In this document: in pieces, positions 12,080 through 20,584 of the stretch
Layout: every line of letters begins with the position of its first letter
Numbering within the stretch: position 1 is the stretch's first letter
From: Symbiodinium natans
Lineage: Eukaryota; Sar; Dinophyceae; Suessiales; Symbiodiniaceae
DNA: 64,000 nucleotides
Direction of reading: 5' to 3'
Assembly (NCBI GenBank): GCA_905221605.1
Contig: CAJNDS010002693.1
Location: forward strand, 100,001 to 164,000
Translations under genes and position numbers: made by a program
Notes under the pieces: generated by a model
The model's database searches: none
What the model saw: the letters and a program-made list of their open reading frames with translations, nothing else
Told to the model about the DNA's origin: nothing

Positions 12080-12318
12080 GTCCTCCATCTTGCAAGGTCA
12101 TGCGCAGTTCGCACCCTGCGCTGGCCCTCCTGCAAGGTCCTCCGAGCCGCAAGCTGCTCCTGGTCAAAATCCTTCGCGCCCAGCGCGTTTCGCAGCATTT
12201 GCCAGCTGCTTCTTGCGGCTATCGCCTTCCGGAGTCTCTTTTTGAGCGAAGACGGAGGAGGAAGTGTCCAAAACCAGCTCTCCCCCTCCTTCTCGGACGA
12301 CCTCGCCCGTGCTGCCAT
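12080..12318 (-). CDS. candidate first exon, basic helical protein
   Basis: An ATG at 12318 follows a T-rich stretch and AACAG, which would suit a spliced-leader acceptor. The peptide starts MAARARSSEKEGESWFW and goes on to SSLKKRLRKAIAARSSWQML, then a Gln/Glu/Arg-rich helix. The frame is open for 239 bp to a possible donor GTGTAA that lies exactly at the edge of a dispersed repeat. Downstream in-frame residues come from that repeat, supporting the exon end there. Function unknown. The plus strand also has an open frame, but it is Pro/Arg-rich and less protein-like. Confidence 0.42.
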
Positions 12319-12421
12319 GATCTGTTCTCCCAACAAAAATCGTGGTACATGCTTCATTAGCCAGACCCTACGTGACCTTCACCCTAAACCCTGAACCCGC
12401 AAGGCGCCTTGTCTTAAGGAC

Positions 12422-12518
12422 CTTAAAGAGCAACACCCGGTATGCGCCGTCCTCGGCACACCGAGTAGTGCAGAGAAGCAACAGCCCCCCCAGTTGAAAC
12501 ACATCGGCGTAGCCGCAG
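12422..12518 (-). CDS. candidate internal exon
   Basis: 97 bp between GGGAG|C and AAG|GTCC. It encodes one base plus 32 codons reading CGYADVFQLGGLLLLCTTRC and then AEDGAYRVLLFK. The sequence looks like two beta strands joined by a hydrophobic stretch. It lies between CCCTAAA-rich repeats. No family recognised. Confidence 0.42.
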
Positions 12519-12750
12519 CTCCCTCTCCACCATGCGACAACCCCACACTTTGAAGTCTGCACTCGACCCAATACCCCTAAACCCTGATCCCGAAACCCTG
12601 GACCCTCTAAACCCCCAAACCCCAAACCCTAAACCCTAAACCCTACACCCTAAACCCAGACACCCCAAGCAAGGCTGTCCCAGACAGGCATCCCAGGATG
12701 CCCTCGCCAAGCCTCGGGGCACTTGGGCTTTAGGGTTTCGGGGTTTTGGG

Positions 12751-12919
12751 GTTTAGGGTTTAGGGTTTAGGGTTTAGGGTTTAGGGATTATGATTAGGGT
12801 TTAGGGTTTAGGGTTTAGGGTTTAGGGTTTAGGGTTTAGGGCTTAGGGCTTAGGGTTTAGGGCTTAGGGTTTAGGGTTTAGGGTTTAGGGTTTAGGGTTT
12901 AGGGTTTAGGGTTTAGGGT
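12751..12919 (+). repeat. interstitial TTTAGGG array
   Basis: About 23 heptamers with a few GCTTAGG and GATTATG interruptions. Confidence 0.97.
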
Positions 12920-13014
12920 TCTTCTCACCTGTCGGAACCTTGCAAAACCCTAAAGTCTAAAGCCTCAAATTGCTATACTATAGGGGCGTTAATAACTAGA
13001 ATAGGGTTTTGGGG

Positions 13015-13086
13015 GTTATTATAGCATAGTTACGTAGGGACCATACGGGGATACTATTAGCATTTAATTCCGACCCCCTGTGTTAC
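13015..13086 (-). mobile_element. introner-like dispersed repeat, copy 2
   Basis: Minus-strand reading begins GTAACACAGGGGGTCGGA at the donor of the candidate exon 13087-13144. It then shares AATAGTATCCCCGTATGGTC and later bases with copy 1. Confidence 0.55.
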
Positions 13087-13144
13087 CTGCCTAGTGTTCA
13101 TATCCCACGAACACGGGCCCAGGAATTCTTGGGGCCTCAATGCC
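13087..13144 (-). CDS. candidate exon abutting an introner-like repeat
   Basis: Acceptor TTCATAG|G and donor CAG|GTAACA enclose 58 bp, one base plus 19 codons (ALRPQEFLGPCSWDMNTRQ). A second frame through the same bases also reads well (GIEAPRIPGPVFVGYEH, then stop). The phase is therefore uncertain even if the exon is real. The donor coincides with the end of a repeat shared with 12011-12079. Confidence 0.38.
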
Positions 13145-13387
13145 CTATGAAGTGCACTGTTCCCAAGGAATGTGTCGCTGAAACTCCGCGGTCAGAACGA
13201 CTTCGGGGGGACACCCTGACTGAAGGATTTGGGGTTTAGGGTTTACGGTTTAGGGCTTCCCAGTACTATTTGGTCGCCATTGACCCCCTGGACCCTGAAC
13301 TATATACCCCATCTCAGCAACTCAGGAAGAAAGCCCACACGATACCAAGGTCTGTGCCATAGGAGGCCACACACCTCAGGCCAATGT

Positions 13388-13455
13388 CGGGTTTAGGGTT
13401 TAGGGTTTAGGGTTTAGGGTTTAGGGTTTAGGGTTTAGGGTTTAGGGTTTAGGGA
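13388..13455 (+). repeat. interstitial TTTAGGG array
   Basis: Nine to ten near-perfect heptamers. Confidence 0.97.
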
Positions 13456-14880
13456 GCAGGGGCCCGGGGTTTGGAGCTTGAGGGTTTGGATAGTTCGGAT
13501 TTAGGCTTCAGAGCTTGGTTGCTTTGCCAGACCAAGGGTTTGAGGGTTCAGGTTTGGGCTTTCGTGTGCAGCGTGCACACACGCGCCATCTGCGCGCCCG
13601 GGCAGCACCCCGACCACCCTAATTACCGCGGCAGGGACACGCTCTTTCCCTAAAAAAGGCATTGGTATTGAGGGTCCATGGGGTCCCTCTCATTTGGGGC
13701 TTTTGCGGACGATCGTTTCACCGGGCTTTTCCCTCGCCAGGCTCCAAGGAACGGCTTCAATGGCCCCCAAGAATCGCAAGCAACGGCAGCCGAGGCCAGG
13801 CGCCGCACGTCATGCAAGCCCCAAGGCGATCGAGGCTTCATCCCAAGCGTGTTCTTCATTGGAGCTTGATCACCCCTTTCCCCCCCCGCCCTCCGTTCTG
13901 ATCTCACAACCCCCCCCCCTCCCCCCCCCCTCCCCCCGGCTCTTGCAAAAAAACTCAGAATCCCCAAGCCTGTCAACCGGCAAAAACTAACAACCATAAA
14001 CCCGAGAGCAAGCGGTTTAGGCTTCAATGTTAACCCGACAGCCCTTGACTCTGAAGCCCGCGAACCCAAGTCGGGTCCCCCGACCATCACAACTGCGGGT
14101 TTGGAGCCACGGCCTGCGAGATGGGAGCGGATATGGGGGTTTAGGGCTTAGGATCTAGGTTTAGGGTTTGGGGGTCCCTTTAAGGGGCTTCTATTCTAGT
14201 TGGGGGATAAAAGGGGTACCCCTATTTTGAGAAATACCCATATGGGTCTTTGGGGGGGAAGGGGGTTGCGGTCTCGGGGTCTTATGGTCTAGGTTCTTGG
14301 GTTTTTGGGGTCTTGGTCTGGGACCCGATAAAGCCCCTGAGCAAAAAAGACTTCTAGTCTGGACCGTGTAACGATCTCCTAACCAGACACAGCTACTGGG
14401 CAGCCCCAGGCACACCCCTCTAGACCCTAATGGCCAGGCGCCCGCCTTCTGGAGGCGGTGTAAACACCCGCAGCATGACTTCACGCCTGGGTTTAAGGTT
14501 TGGGGCTTCAGGGCTTCGGGTTGTAGGGTTTGGGCCTAGGACTAGGATTCGAGCTTCGGGGTTGGGGGTGGAGAGGTCTTTGGTTTGGGGTTAGGGGCTT
14601 GCACAGCTGTGGGACTCTAGGGCGTTCAGCTCAAGAGGCTACAGGGGTAGCCCAGGCTTGTCCGTGGCATTCCAGATACACCTAGAAAGCTTCGAGCCCC
14701 AAAGCCAACACCTCAAGGGATCCTACAGTGATTCAGTGATTCCCTAAACCCCTAAACCCCCAAACTAAACCCCTGAACCCCTGAACCCCCAAAAACCCAA
14801 AAAACAAAACTTAAATCCACCAAAACCCCCCCAAACCCCCAAAAACCCTTAAACTCCTGAACCCTTAGCACCGGATTCAT
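13456..14880. other. mixed island, no gene supported
   Basis: Contains C-rich tracts at 13882-13937 and derivative G/T repeats. A palindrome-family fragment (AAAGGGGTACCCCTATTTTG) lies near 14211. Frames open on either strand are low complexity. Confidence 0.4.
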
Positions 14881-14904
14881 CAAGGTTCTGGGATCAGATC
14901 TTCA

Positions 14905-15150
14905 GCCCTAAACCCTAAACCCTAAACCGTAAACCGTAAACCCTAAACCCTTAACCATAAACCCTAAACCCTAAACCCTAAACCCTAAACCGTAAACCGT
15001 AAACCGTAAACCACAAACCCTAAACCCTGAACCCGCGACCCGTCTCAAGAACTCCTTCGGGAATCTAGGGAATTTAAGGAACATCGGGTTTCAGGAACTT
15101 AGGGTTTAGGGTTTAGGGTTTAGGGTTTAGGGTTTAGGGTTTAGGGTTTA
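14905..15150. repeat. opposed CCCTAAA and TTTAGGG arrays with CCGTAAA variants
   Basis: A CCCTAAA array with interspersed CCGTAAA units (about 14905-15030) is followed 75 bp later by TTTAGGG (about 15105-15150). The two orientations face each other across an island. Confidence 0.92.
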
Positions 15151-15658
15151 GGGAGTTCAGAGAGTTTGGAGTTTGTTCAGGGCTTGTGGCTTCAAGGCCC
15201 CGAAGCCTGAAAGCCACAGCCGTCCCCCAAAGCCGAACCACAACCCTGCAGGGGCCCGGGCCCGTCCACTTCGATGGTGTGGAAGGTCTGCGAAGCCGGC
15301 TCCTGGGGGTTTACTGGCTGTGGGGGATCCGGGTGAAGGAGTTTAGGGGCTTGGGGAGGGTGACGGTTTGTACATTGCAAGACACAGCACTGGGCCATGG
15401 AAGCCGCAGACATTGCAAGCCCCTAGATAAGCCCCGAACCCTAGACCCTAAACCCTAAACAACAAAGCTCTAGACAGGGCGGAAGCTTCTTCTGCGTTAT
15501 CGCAGAGAATTGAGGGCTGAGGGCTTGGGAGGAAGCGGGTTGGGGGATGGCGCTCAATGCCAGATTCAAGATGCGTGTGGGGGGTGGGACTGTAGAATTT
15601 AAGGGGTGCGGCTTCAGAATTTGGAGTTTGGTTTTGGGGTTTAGGGTTTAGGGCCAAG

Positions 15659-16003
15659 GTTTAGGGTTTAGGGTTTAGGGTTTATTAAGGGTTTAGGGCT
15701 TAGGGCTTAGGGCTTAGGGCTTAGGGCTTAGGGCTTACGGCTTAGGGCTTAGGGCTTAGGGCTTAGGGCTTAGGGCTTAGGGCTTAGGGCTTAGGGCTTA
15801 GGGCTTAGGGCTTAGGGCTTAGGGGGCTTAGGGTTAGGGTTAGGGGGGTCTAGGGTTCAGGGGGGTTAGGGTTAGGGTTTAGGGTTTAGGGTTTAGGGTT
15901 TAGGGTTTAGGGTTTAGGGTTTAGGGTTTAGGGTTTAGGGTTTAGGGTTTAGGGTTTAGGGTTTAGGGTTTAGGGTTTAGGGTTTAGGGTTTAGGGTTTA
16001 GGC
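15659..16003 (+). repeat. TTTAGGG array containing a pure TTAGGGC variant block
   Basis: About 19 successive TTAGGGC heptamers (15686-15821) lie between standard TTTAGGG blocks. The long standard block runs from 15868 to 16003. The variant is homogeneous, showing local amplification. Confidence 0.97.
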
Positions 16004-16998
16004 ACCAGGCTGCAAGGTTGAGTTCTGGGTGTTTGCGGTTTGTGGTGCAGGCGGCTGAACGCCTCTGCGTCTTGAAAAGCCATCGGCCGCAGCGTTTCTA
16101 GAGCCATACATGAAGCCAAGCCCTAAACCCTAAACCCTAAACCTTAAACCCTAAACCCTAAACCCTAAACCCTACACCCTGACCACCAAACCCACGAACA
16201 GTGGGCCCCAAAGGCCATCAAAGACCGTCGCACAGCGCCAAGCAAAAGCATTCGGCCCCTTTCCCTCCACATACAGCGACCGATACGCGCATACAGGTAG
16301 ACAGGGTTTTGGGGGTTTGGGTTTAGGCCGCACTGCCATTCGTACTCCCCCCCCCCACCTCTTTGACAAGCACACAGACCCAGCAGCTCAAAAAGCACAC
16401 GCCCCTAAACCCAAAAACCCGTTTAAGCGTTTGGAGGTTTATTAGCTTTGGGGCTGAGAGCTTTTAGGGCTTAGGAAATGAAACTCAAAGCACTCACACG
16501 TGCCTGGGACGTCTCGTCCTCATCGGATTCGGCTTTCGAAGGCGTTGCCTGCATCTGCATGCGGTTTAGGCGGGCTTCATGGGGGGATGCCGGGATACCC
16601 TGAACCCTTGCTCCTAAATGTCCGGAAACCTAAACTACCCCAAGCCCCGAATACCACCTTCCCGGTCAATCAAGGGGGAAGTTAAGGGCCCTATGAAGAA
16701 CTCGAACCCGGGCTTATAAAGCCCAAAGAACGTGCAGTCATGGTCTCCAGGAGTACATAAGAATCTAAGGTCTCATGTGCTGGAGACTTAGCTCTTGGGG
16801 CTAAGCCCTAAACCCTACAAACACTAAGCCCTAAACTCCCTAAACTCCCTAAACCCCCTAAACCCCCTAAACTCCCTAAACCCCCTAAACTCCCTAAACC
16901 CCCTAAACCCTAACCCCCTAAACCCTAAACCCTAAACCCTAAACCCTGAACCCTAAACCCTAAACCTTCAGGGAATTGCGGGGTTTTGGGGGGCCTGC
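16004..16998. other. derivative repeats and short islands
   Basis: Holds CCCTAAA arrays near 16120-16180 and 16900-16966, CTCCCTAAACCC variants near 16826-16910, and a GTCTCCAG/CTGGAGAC inverted pair near 16742-16788. No exon is convincing. Confidence 0.45.
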
Positions 16999-17055
16999 CT
17001 GAAAGCGGAGGAAGCTGTACACCGCCAGCCCGCAGAACACCACGGCGTTGCAGGC
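16999..17055 (-). CDS. candidate internal exon, hydrophobic, GC donor
   Basis: Acceptor GCCAG|G and a GC donor (TTTCAG|GCAGGC) bound exactly 19 codons, ACNAVVFCGLAVYSFLRFQ, in phase 0. The hydrophobic run could be part of a membrane helix. It lies only 39 bp from the left LTR of the retroelement, on the opposite strand. GC donors are known to be frequent in dinoflagellates, which favours the call, but no family is recognised. Confidence 0.42.
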
Positions 17056-17089
17056 CTGGCAGGAAGCTTAGGGTTTAGGGTTTAGGGTT

Positions 17090-17094
17090 TAGGG
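17090..17094 (+). repeat. target-site duplication TAGGG, left
   Basis: TAGGG directly precedes the left LTR and directly follows the right LTR (25941-25945). Both flanks are telomere-like repeat, so a chance match is possible. Confidence 0.6.
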
Positions 17095-17384
17095 TGCGGA
17101 GCTGCAGTTTGTATTGTGAAAAAGGGTTGGTGTTGAAGGATGAAGGGTCAATGTACCTGGTAACCTTTGTGGCTCAAGAATGGCCACTAACAACGGCTGT
17201 TCAAAGCGAAAAGTAGTGCCCTGGGGTTTGGAGTTGGGGCTGGTGTCTGGTTACTTTGGTAAGGATATCCGCCTCTCTCCTTCGGGTGCTCTTGTCTGGA
17301 TCTGTGTTGCGTTCTTCGGTTCAGGGAGTTCATTTAGGCAACCAAGGGTTGAGATTCTTTCCTTTCCCCTTTCGGTTGCCCGTA
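17095..17384 (+). repeat. left LTR
   Basis: 290 bp beginning TGCGGAGCTGCAG and ending TTGCCCGTA. It differs from the right LTR by three substitutions and a CC indel. It contains a small frame (17180-17392) whose first 68 or so codons are shared with the right LTR. That frame is probably incidental. Confidence 0.93.
17160..17178 (+). promoter_or_regulatory. spliced-leader-like sequence in left LTR
   Basis: GTAACCTTTGTGGCTCAAG matches the 3' 19 nt of the dinoflagellate spliced leader as I know it (GTAGCCATTTTGGCTCAAG) at 16 positions, including the last nine. AATGG follows directly. It could be a relic of a trans-spliced transcript captured in the element. It could also be a mimic that marks the RNA 5' region. 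Confidence 0.55.
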
Positions 17385-17400
17385 GGTTATGAGCCCAAAT
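17385..17400 (+). promoter_or_regulatory. possible primer-binding site
   Basis: GGTTATGAGCCCAAAT directly follows the left LTR. It loosely resembles the initiator-Met tRNA primer sites of Copia-type elements, but the match is imperfect. Confidence 0.3.
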
Positions 17401-17451
17401 TAGGTTCCCTGCGGTTGGGTGTTCTCTTAAGGTTGTTGGGATCAAGAAGCA

Positions 17452-20130
17452 ATGCCTTCTCCCAAGCGATGGCTCCAGCCTTCTTCGGATGGTGGTCAGA
17501 ATGGTGGAGCTGGAAATGGTGCAGCTGAGTCTCTGGGTGAAAGGGCGGTGCTGGAAGAGGTGATGCCTGGCGCTGAAGAACATCTGGAAGAAGCCTTGGT
17601 TGCAGAAGACCCCAATGTGGGTATGAATCCCAATGTGGATATGGTTAGCAATGCTGAAGCTGAAGGACGTGCTGTTTCTGTATCGCCAAAGCCTGGTGAA
17701 AAAAGGAACTGGGACGCGACTGGTGGTATAGACCGTGAAATGGAGGTGACTGTTTTACGCGTGTTGCAAAAGCATGGGTATCAGCCGTCGTCTTCAACTT
17801 CGGGCCGAAGGGTGGACCAAGGGTCTCAGACCAATCTGAGTGGAGAGGTGCTGCAAGCTGCCAGGAGGCCTCTGAACAAGATTAAAGGGGATCCCTCGGT
17901 GAGTTCCCTAGGTGGTGGATACGCCATGGGGGAGGAGGAGATCTTACAGATGGAGATTGAAAGGTTGCGTCAGTTGTCAGAAGAAGAGGATGAGATGCGT
18001 CAAGTCTCTGAAAGGGATGGTTTTCGGAAAGATGAGCATCTGATCAAAGCGTGCGATGGGACAACGTGGGAATGGCACTTCCACGAAGATGGGAGACAAT
18101 ATTACTACTGCCTGGATACGCAGGAAAGCAAGTGGACGTTGCCGGTTGTAGGTGAAAAGATGAAGAGTGACGAGGTGGTTGGGTCTCCTTCGGGCAATGA
18201 GCTGGAAATGGAGGCTGCACTGGGTTCTTCATCATCTACTCCGACGCCTGAGTCTACGAGGGCATTCCAGGGTAGTGTCAATAGTGTAGGTGAAAAAGAT
18301 TTTTCCTCTACTATCAGGGATAGCGGTTTTAGGGCTGGTGGTGACGCCCAGACCTCGGGTTCTCCTGATGAGGAAGGAATTTCTGGAATCCGAGCAGACA
18401 TCGTTGGAAAACATCTGGATCGGGAAGAGATGAAAGCGCTTTCTGAGGGTGTGGCAGCGGTGCAATCGGTGGGTCCAGAGGAAAAAATGCCCAATGCGGA
18501 GATTGGAACTGTGTCGGCTGCAGAAGAGCGAGTGGTGGATGTGGTACCTGTCGTTCAGGAAGGTGGTCCTGGAGATTTGGATGACGGAGGGAAAAAGTTG
18601 TGCGTTACGACTGAGGAGGTCTCTTCGTTTGGTGCCAAGAATCTTGCCATTCAAGGGAAAAAAGAAGGTTCTGGAATAGCTGGAGACACGGTTGATCTGA
18701 AAGATGAGGCCTGGAGCGCCAATGAAGCGCGGGTCAATGTGCCAGATAGTACCTGGAGTGCGGAGGAAGCACGGGTTGAGGCGCATATGGTGTCACGTTC
18801 CGCGGACGACTGCAACAATGGGGCGCAGGTCTCCGTAGCAGCTGACGACGGAGGTTCACAGGTGGACGCACTGGTGCAACCTGAAGTTAGCAGCGAGGAA
18901 CGAAATAGCAAAGGCTACACCGGAGCCAATGAGGCAGCTGTGGTCAATGATGGTGGTGATTCTCTTTTGGAAACCATGGAGCCAAAGGAGCCTGCGGTGG
19001 AAGAAAATGTCCCTGCCGCGGATGAGCAATCCAATAGCCCTGCAGTGGAAGAAAATTTGCCTGCTGCAGAAGGTTTGACAAAAGACTCCAATGATGGGCC
19101 CACTCCCACAAAGGGGGAAGTATTGCCGTCTGAAAGCTTGCCGGAAGTCGACACCGAGCGAACTGTAACAGATGAGGCAAAGCCATTGGCTGGAAAAAAG
19201 GAAGGTCCTGAACCCCTTGAGCACAAGGTGGATGATCTTGTGGGACTCGTGCAGGAGCAGGACAAGCAGCTTGACCCAAAGGTGGAAACAAGGGATGTTC
19301 CAGGAGCCGATGATACAGAGATGGTTTCTGAAGAGCAGGCAAAGAAAGTGCCCAATGGGGGAGCCTTGGTGACACCTGGGGAGCATTGTTATCAAGCCGG
19401 AGATAGGATCACTGCTCTGGTGCGTTGCATCAATGGGCATGGAGCCTTTTTGGAACACGGTGATCTGAATGTGCTGATTCCTGAAGAAGGGAAAAATACA
19501 CCTTCTTTCAAAATTGGTGACACTGTCTGCACGACAGTGAAGAGGGTGGATGATGATGGCACTGTGATTTTAGATTCCTGCCTAGTTTTTGAAGAGGACG
19601 ATGAGGACTCTTCTCCAGCGCAGCGCAAATGGAAAGACGGCGGCTGGGATGCGTGGTGGGGAAATTCATGGTGTGATGGTCAACGGTACCAAGATTCCAA
19701 CGGTCAATGGGACTGGAAATGGGAGGAAGAGCAATCCGATGAATGGTTTGCTGATCAGGAGTTATCCTCAGAAGAACAAGAGGAAAGGCAACTCTATGGA
19801 GAAAAGATCTATAGAGCTCTTCTGGAGGATGGAAAGGCTGATAAGGCCTATGTGGGCAAAATCACTGGGACGCTGCTGAGTCGTACAATGGATGAGATAC
19901 TGGAGTGTGTTGCAGACCATGCGTTCCTGGATGCGGAAGCTCGGCGTGCATATGGCATCTTGCAAAGTGATGGTTGGAAGCCCGATGGTACAGAAGGCGC
20001 AGGCTTGGGAAAGACAACCACCTTTTCCCGAAAGCACTACCACAACGCGCTCTACGAACTGGCATGTAAGAAAAGGAGATTTAGTCGACCAGTTGTGGGT
20101 GGCAACGTTGCTGAGTCAAGGCAAAGATGA
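17452..20130 (+). CDS. retroelement ORF A: WW, S1-like and MLLE-like protein
   Basis: The first ATG after the leader starts an 892-codon frame. Residues 204-231 form a WW domain: W206, YYY 217-219, W228 and P231. Such domains bind Pro-rich ligands. A long acidic, Ala/Glu/Val-rich linker follows. Residues about 647-711 resemble an S1 RNA-binding fold, with GDRITALVRCINGHGAFLEH and a later IGDTVCTTVKRVDDDGTVIL. A Trp-rich acidic stretch then leads to residues 778-840, which strongly resemble the MLLE (PABC) domain of poly(A)-binding protein: RQLYGEKIYRALL, then GKITGTLLSRTMDEILE. MLLE domains bind PAM2 peptides on translation and mRNA-decay factors. Continuity then shifts to the +1 frame (next entry). 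The protein is probably a Gag-like RNA-binding polypeptide that docks on host mRNPs; that role is inference. Confidence 0.8.
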   Translation: MPSPKRWLQPSSDGGQNGGAGNGAAESLGERAVLEEVMPGAEEHLEEALVAEDPNVGMNPNVDMVSNAEAEGRAVSVSPKPGEKRNWDATGGIDREMEVTVLRVLQKHGYQPSSSTSGRRVDQGSQTNLSGEVLQAARRPLNKIKGDPSVSSLGGGYAMGEEEILQMEIERLRQLSEEEDEMRQVSERDGFRKDEHLIKACDGTTWEWHFHEDGRQYYYCLDTQESKWTLPVVGEKMKSDEVVGSPSGNELEMEAALGSSSSTPTPESTRAFQGSVNSVGEKDFSSTIRDSGFRAGGDAQTSGSPDEEGISGIRADIVGKHLDREEMKALSEGVAAVQSVGPEEKMPNAEIGTVSAAEERVVDVVPVVQEGGPGDLDDGGKKLCVTTEEVSSFGAKNLAIQGKKEGSGIAGDTVDLKDEAWSANEARVNVPDSTWSAEEARVEAHMVSRSADDCNNGAQVSVAADDGGSQVDALVQPEVSSEERNSKGYTGANEAAVVNDGGDSLLETMEPKEPAVEENVPAADEQSNSPAVEENLPAAEGLTKDSNDGPTPTKGEVLPSESLPEVDTERTVTDEAKPLAGKKEGPEPLEHKVDDLVGLVQEQDKQLDPKVETRDVPGADDTEMVSEEQAKKVPNGGALVTPGEHCYQAGDRITALVRCINGHGAFLEHGDLNVLIPEEGKNTPSFKIGDTVCTTVKRVDDDGTVILDSCLVFEEDDEDSSPAQRKWKDGGWDAWWGNSWCDGQRYQDSNGQWDWKWEEEQSDEWFADQELSSEEQEERQLYGEKIYRALLEDGKADKAYVGKITGTLLSRTMDEILECVADHAFLDAEARRAYGILQSDGWKPDGTEGAGLGKTTTFSRKHYHNALYELACKKRRFSRPVVGGNVAESRQR

Positions 20131-20584
20131 ACTTTGGAATGCGCTTTGGCTGGATACCAAGCGGTTTTTGCAGGAGCTTGATGGTGCAGTTGAATCCATG
20201 AGTAAGAGAGAAAACAAGCCAATGGAAGCCTACATGGATCCCGATCAGTATAAGAAAGCTCACCTGACGCCAAAAACTGTGTCGCCAGGGTACAGCAAGC
20301 TGTGCAAGTTTTTCAACCAGGGAAGGTGTCGCAATGGAGATGAGTGTTCCTATGAACATCGGCGTTATGGTGAAGGTTGGCCAGGAGGAGGACCAACGGA
20401 GCCAAAGAACAGCCAAAAAGCTGGAGACGAGGATGGGGACATTGGCGACCCTCCTACAGAAGAAGGCACAGTGGATGAGGCACAGCAGGAGCGGGAGGAT
20501 TCAGCTTTCAGAGCCAAGTACAACTTTGGTAAAGGTGCATCAAAGGGTGAGTCTGTGTCAGTCGAGCCAAAGAGGCAAATGTGA
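19892..20584 (+). CDS. retroelement ORF B, upstream part with CCCH finger
   Basis: This frame overlaps the end of ORF A by 239 bp in the +1 frame. It becomes protein-like from about 20070 (DQLWVATLLSQGKDELWNAL). It carries a CCCH finger, CKFFNQGRCRNGDECSYEH (C-x7-C-x5-C-x3-H), near 20307-20363. ORF A and this frame could have been one polypeptide before an indel. They could also be joined by programmed frameshifting. The first residues of the frame are only a shadow of ORF A. It ends at TGA 20582-20584, exactly where the next zinc finger needs its first cysteine. Confidence 0.65.
   Translation: MRYWSVLQTMRSWMRKLGVHMASCKVMVGSPMVQKAQAWERQPPFPESTTTTRSTNWHVRKGDLVDQLWVATLLSQGKDELWNALWLDTKRFLQELDGAVESMSKRENKPMEAYMDPDQYKKAHLTPKTVSPGYSKLCKFFNQGRCRNGDECSYEHRRYGEGWPGGGPTEPKNSQKAGDEDGDIGDPPTEEGTVDEAQQEREDSAFRAKYNFGKGASKGESVSVEPKRQM
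20582..20584 (+). other. in-frame TGA at a zinc-finger cysteine
   Basis: The codon occupies the first Cys position of a C-x7-C-x5-C-x3-H finger whose remaining ligands are intact. One base change from TGT or TGC would explain it. Confidence 0.75.

Noticed and set aside
16680-16740. Possible tRNA B-box (GGGTTCGAGTTC on the minus strand)
   Set aside because: No A-box, anticodon stem or acceptor stem could be built around it. No other tRNA-like structure was found.
17180-17392. Small LTR frame present in both LTRs
   Set aside because: Its similarity between LTRs follows from LTR identity and there is no independent sign of coding.
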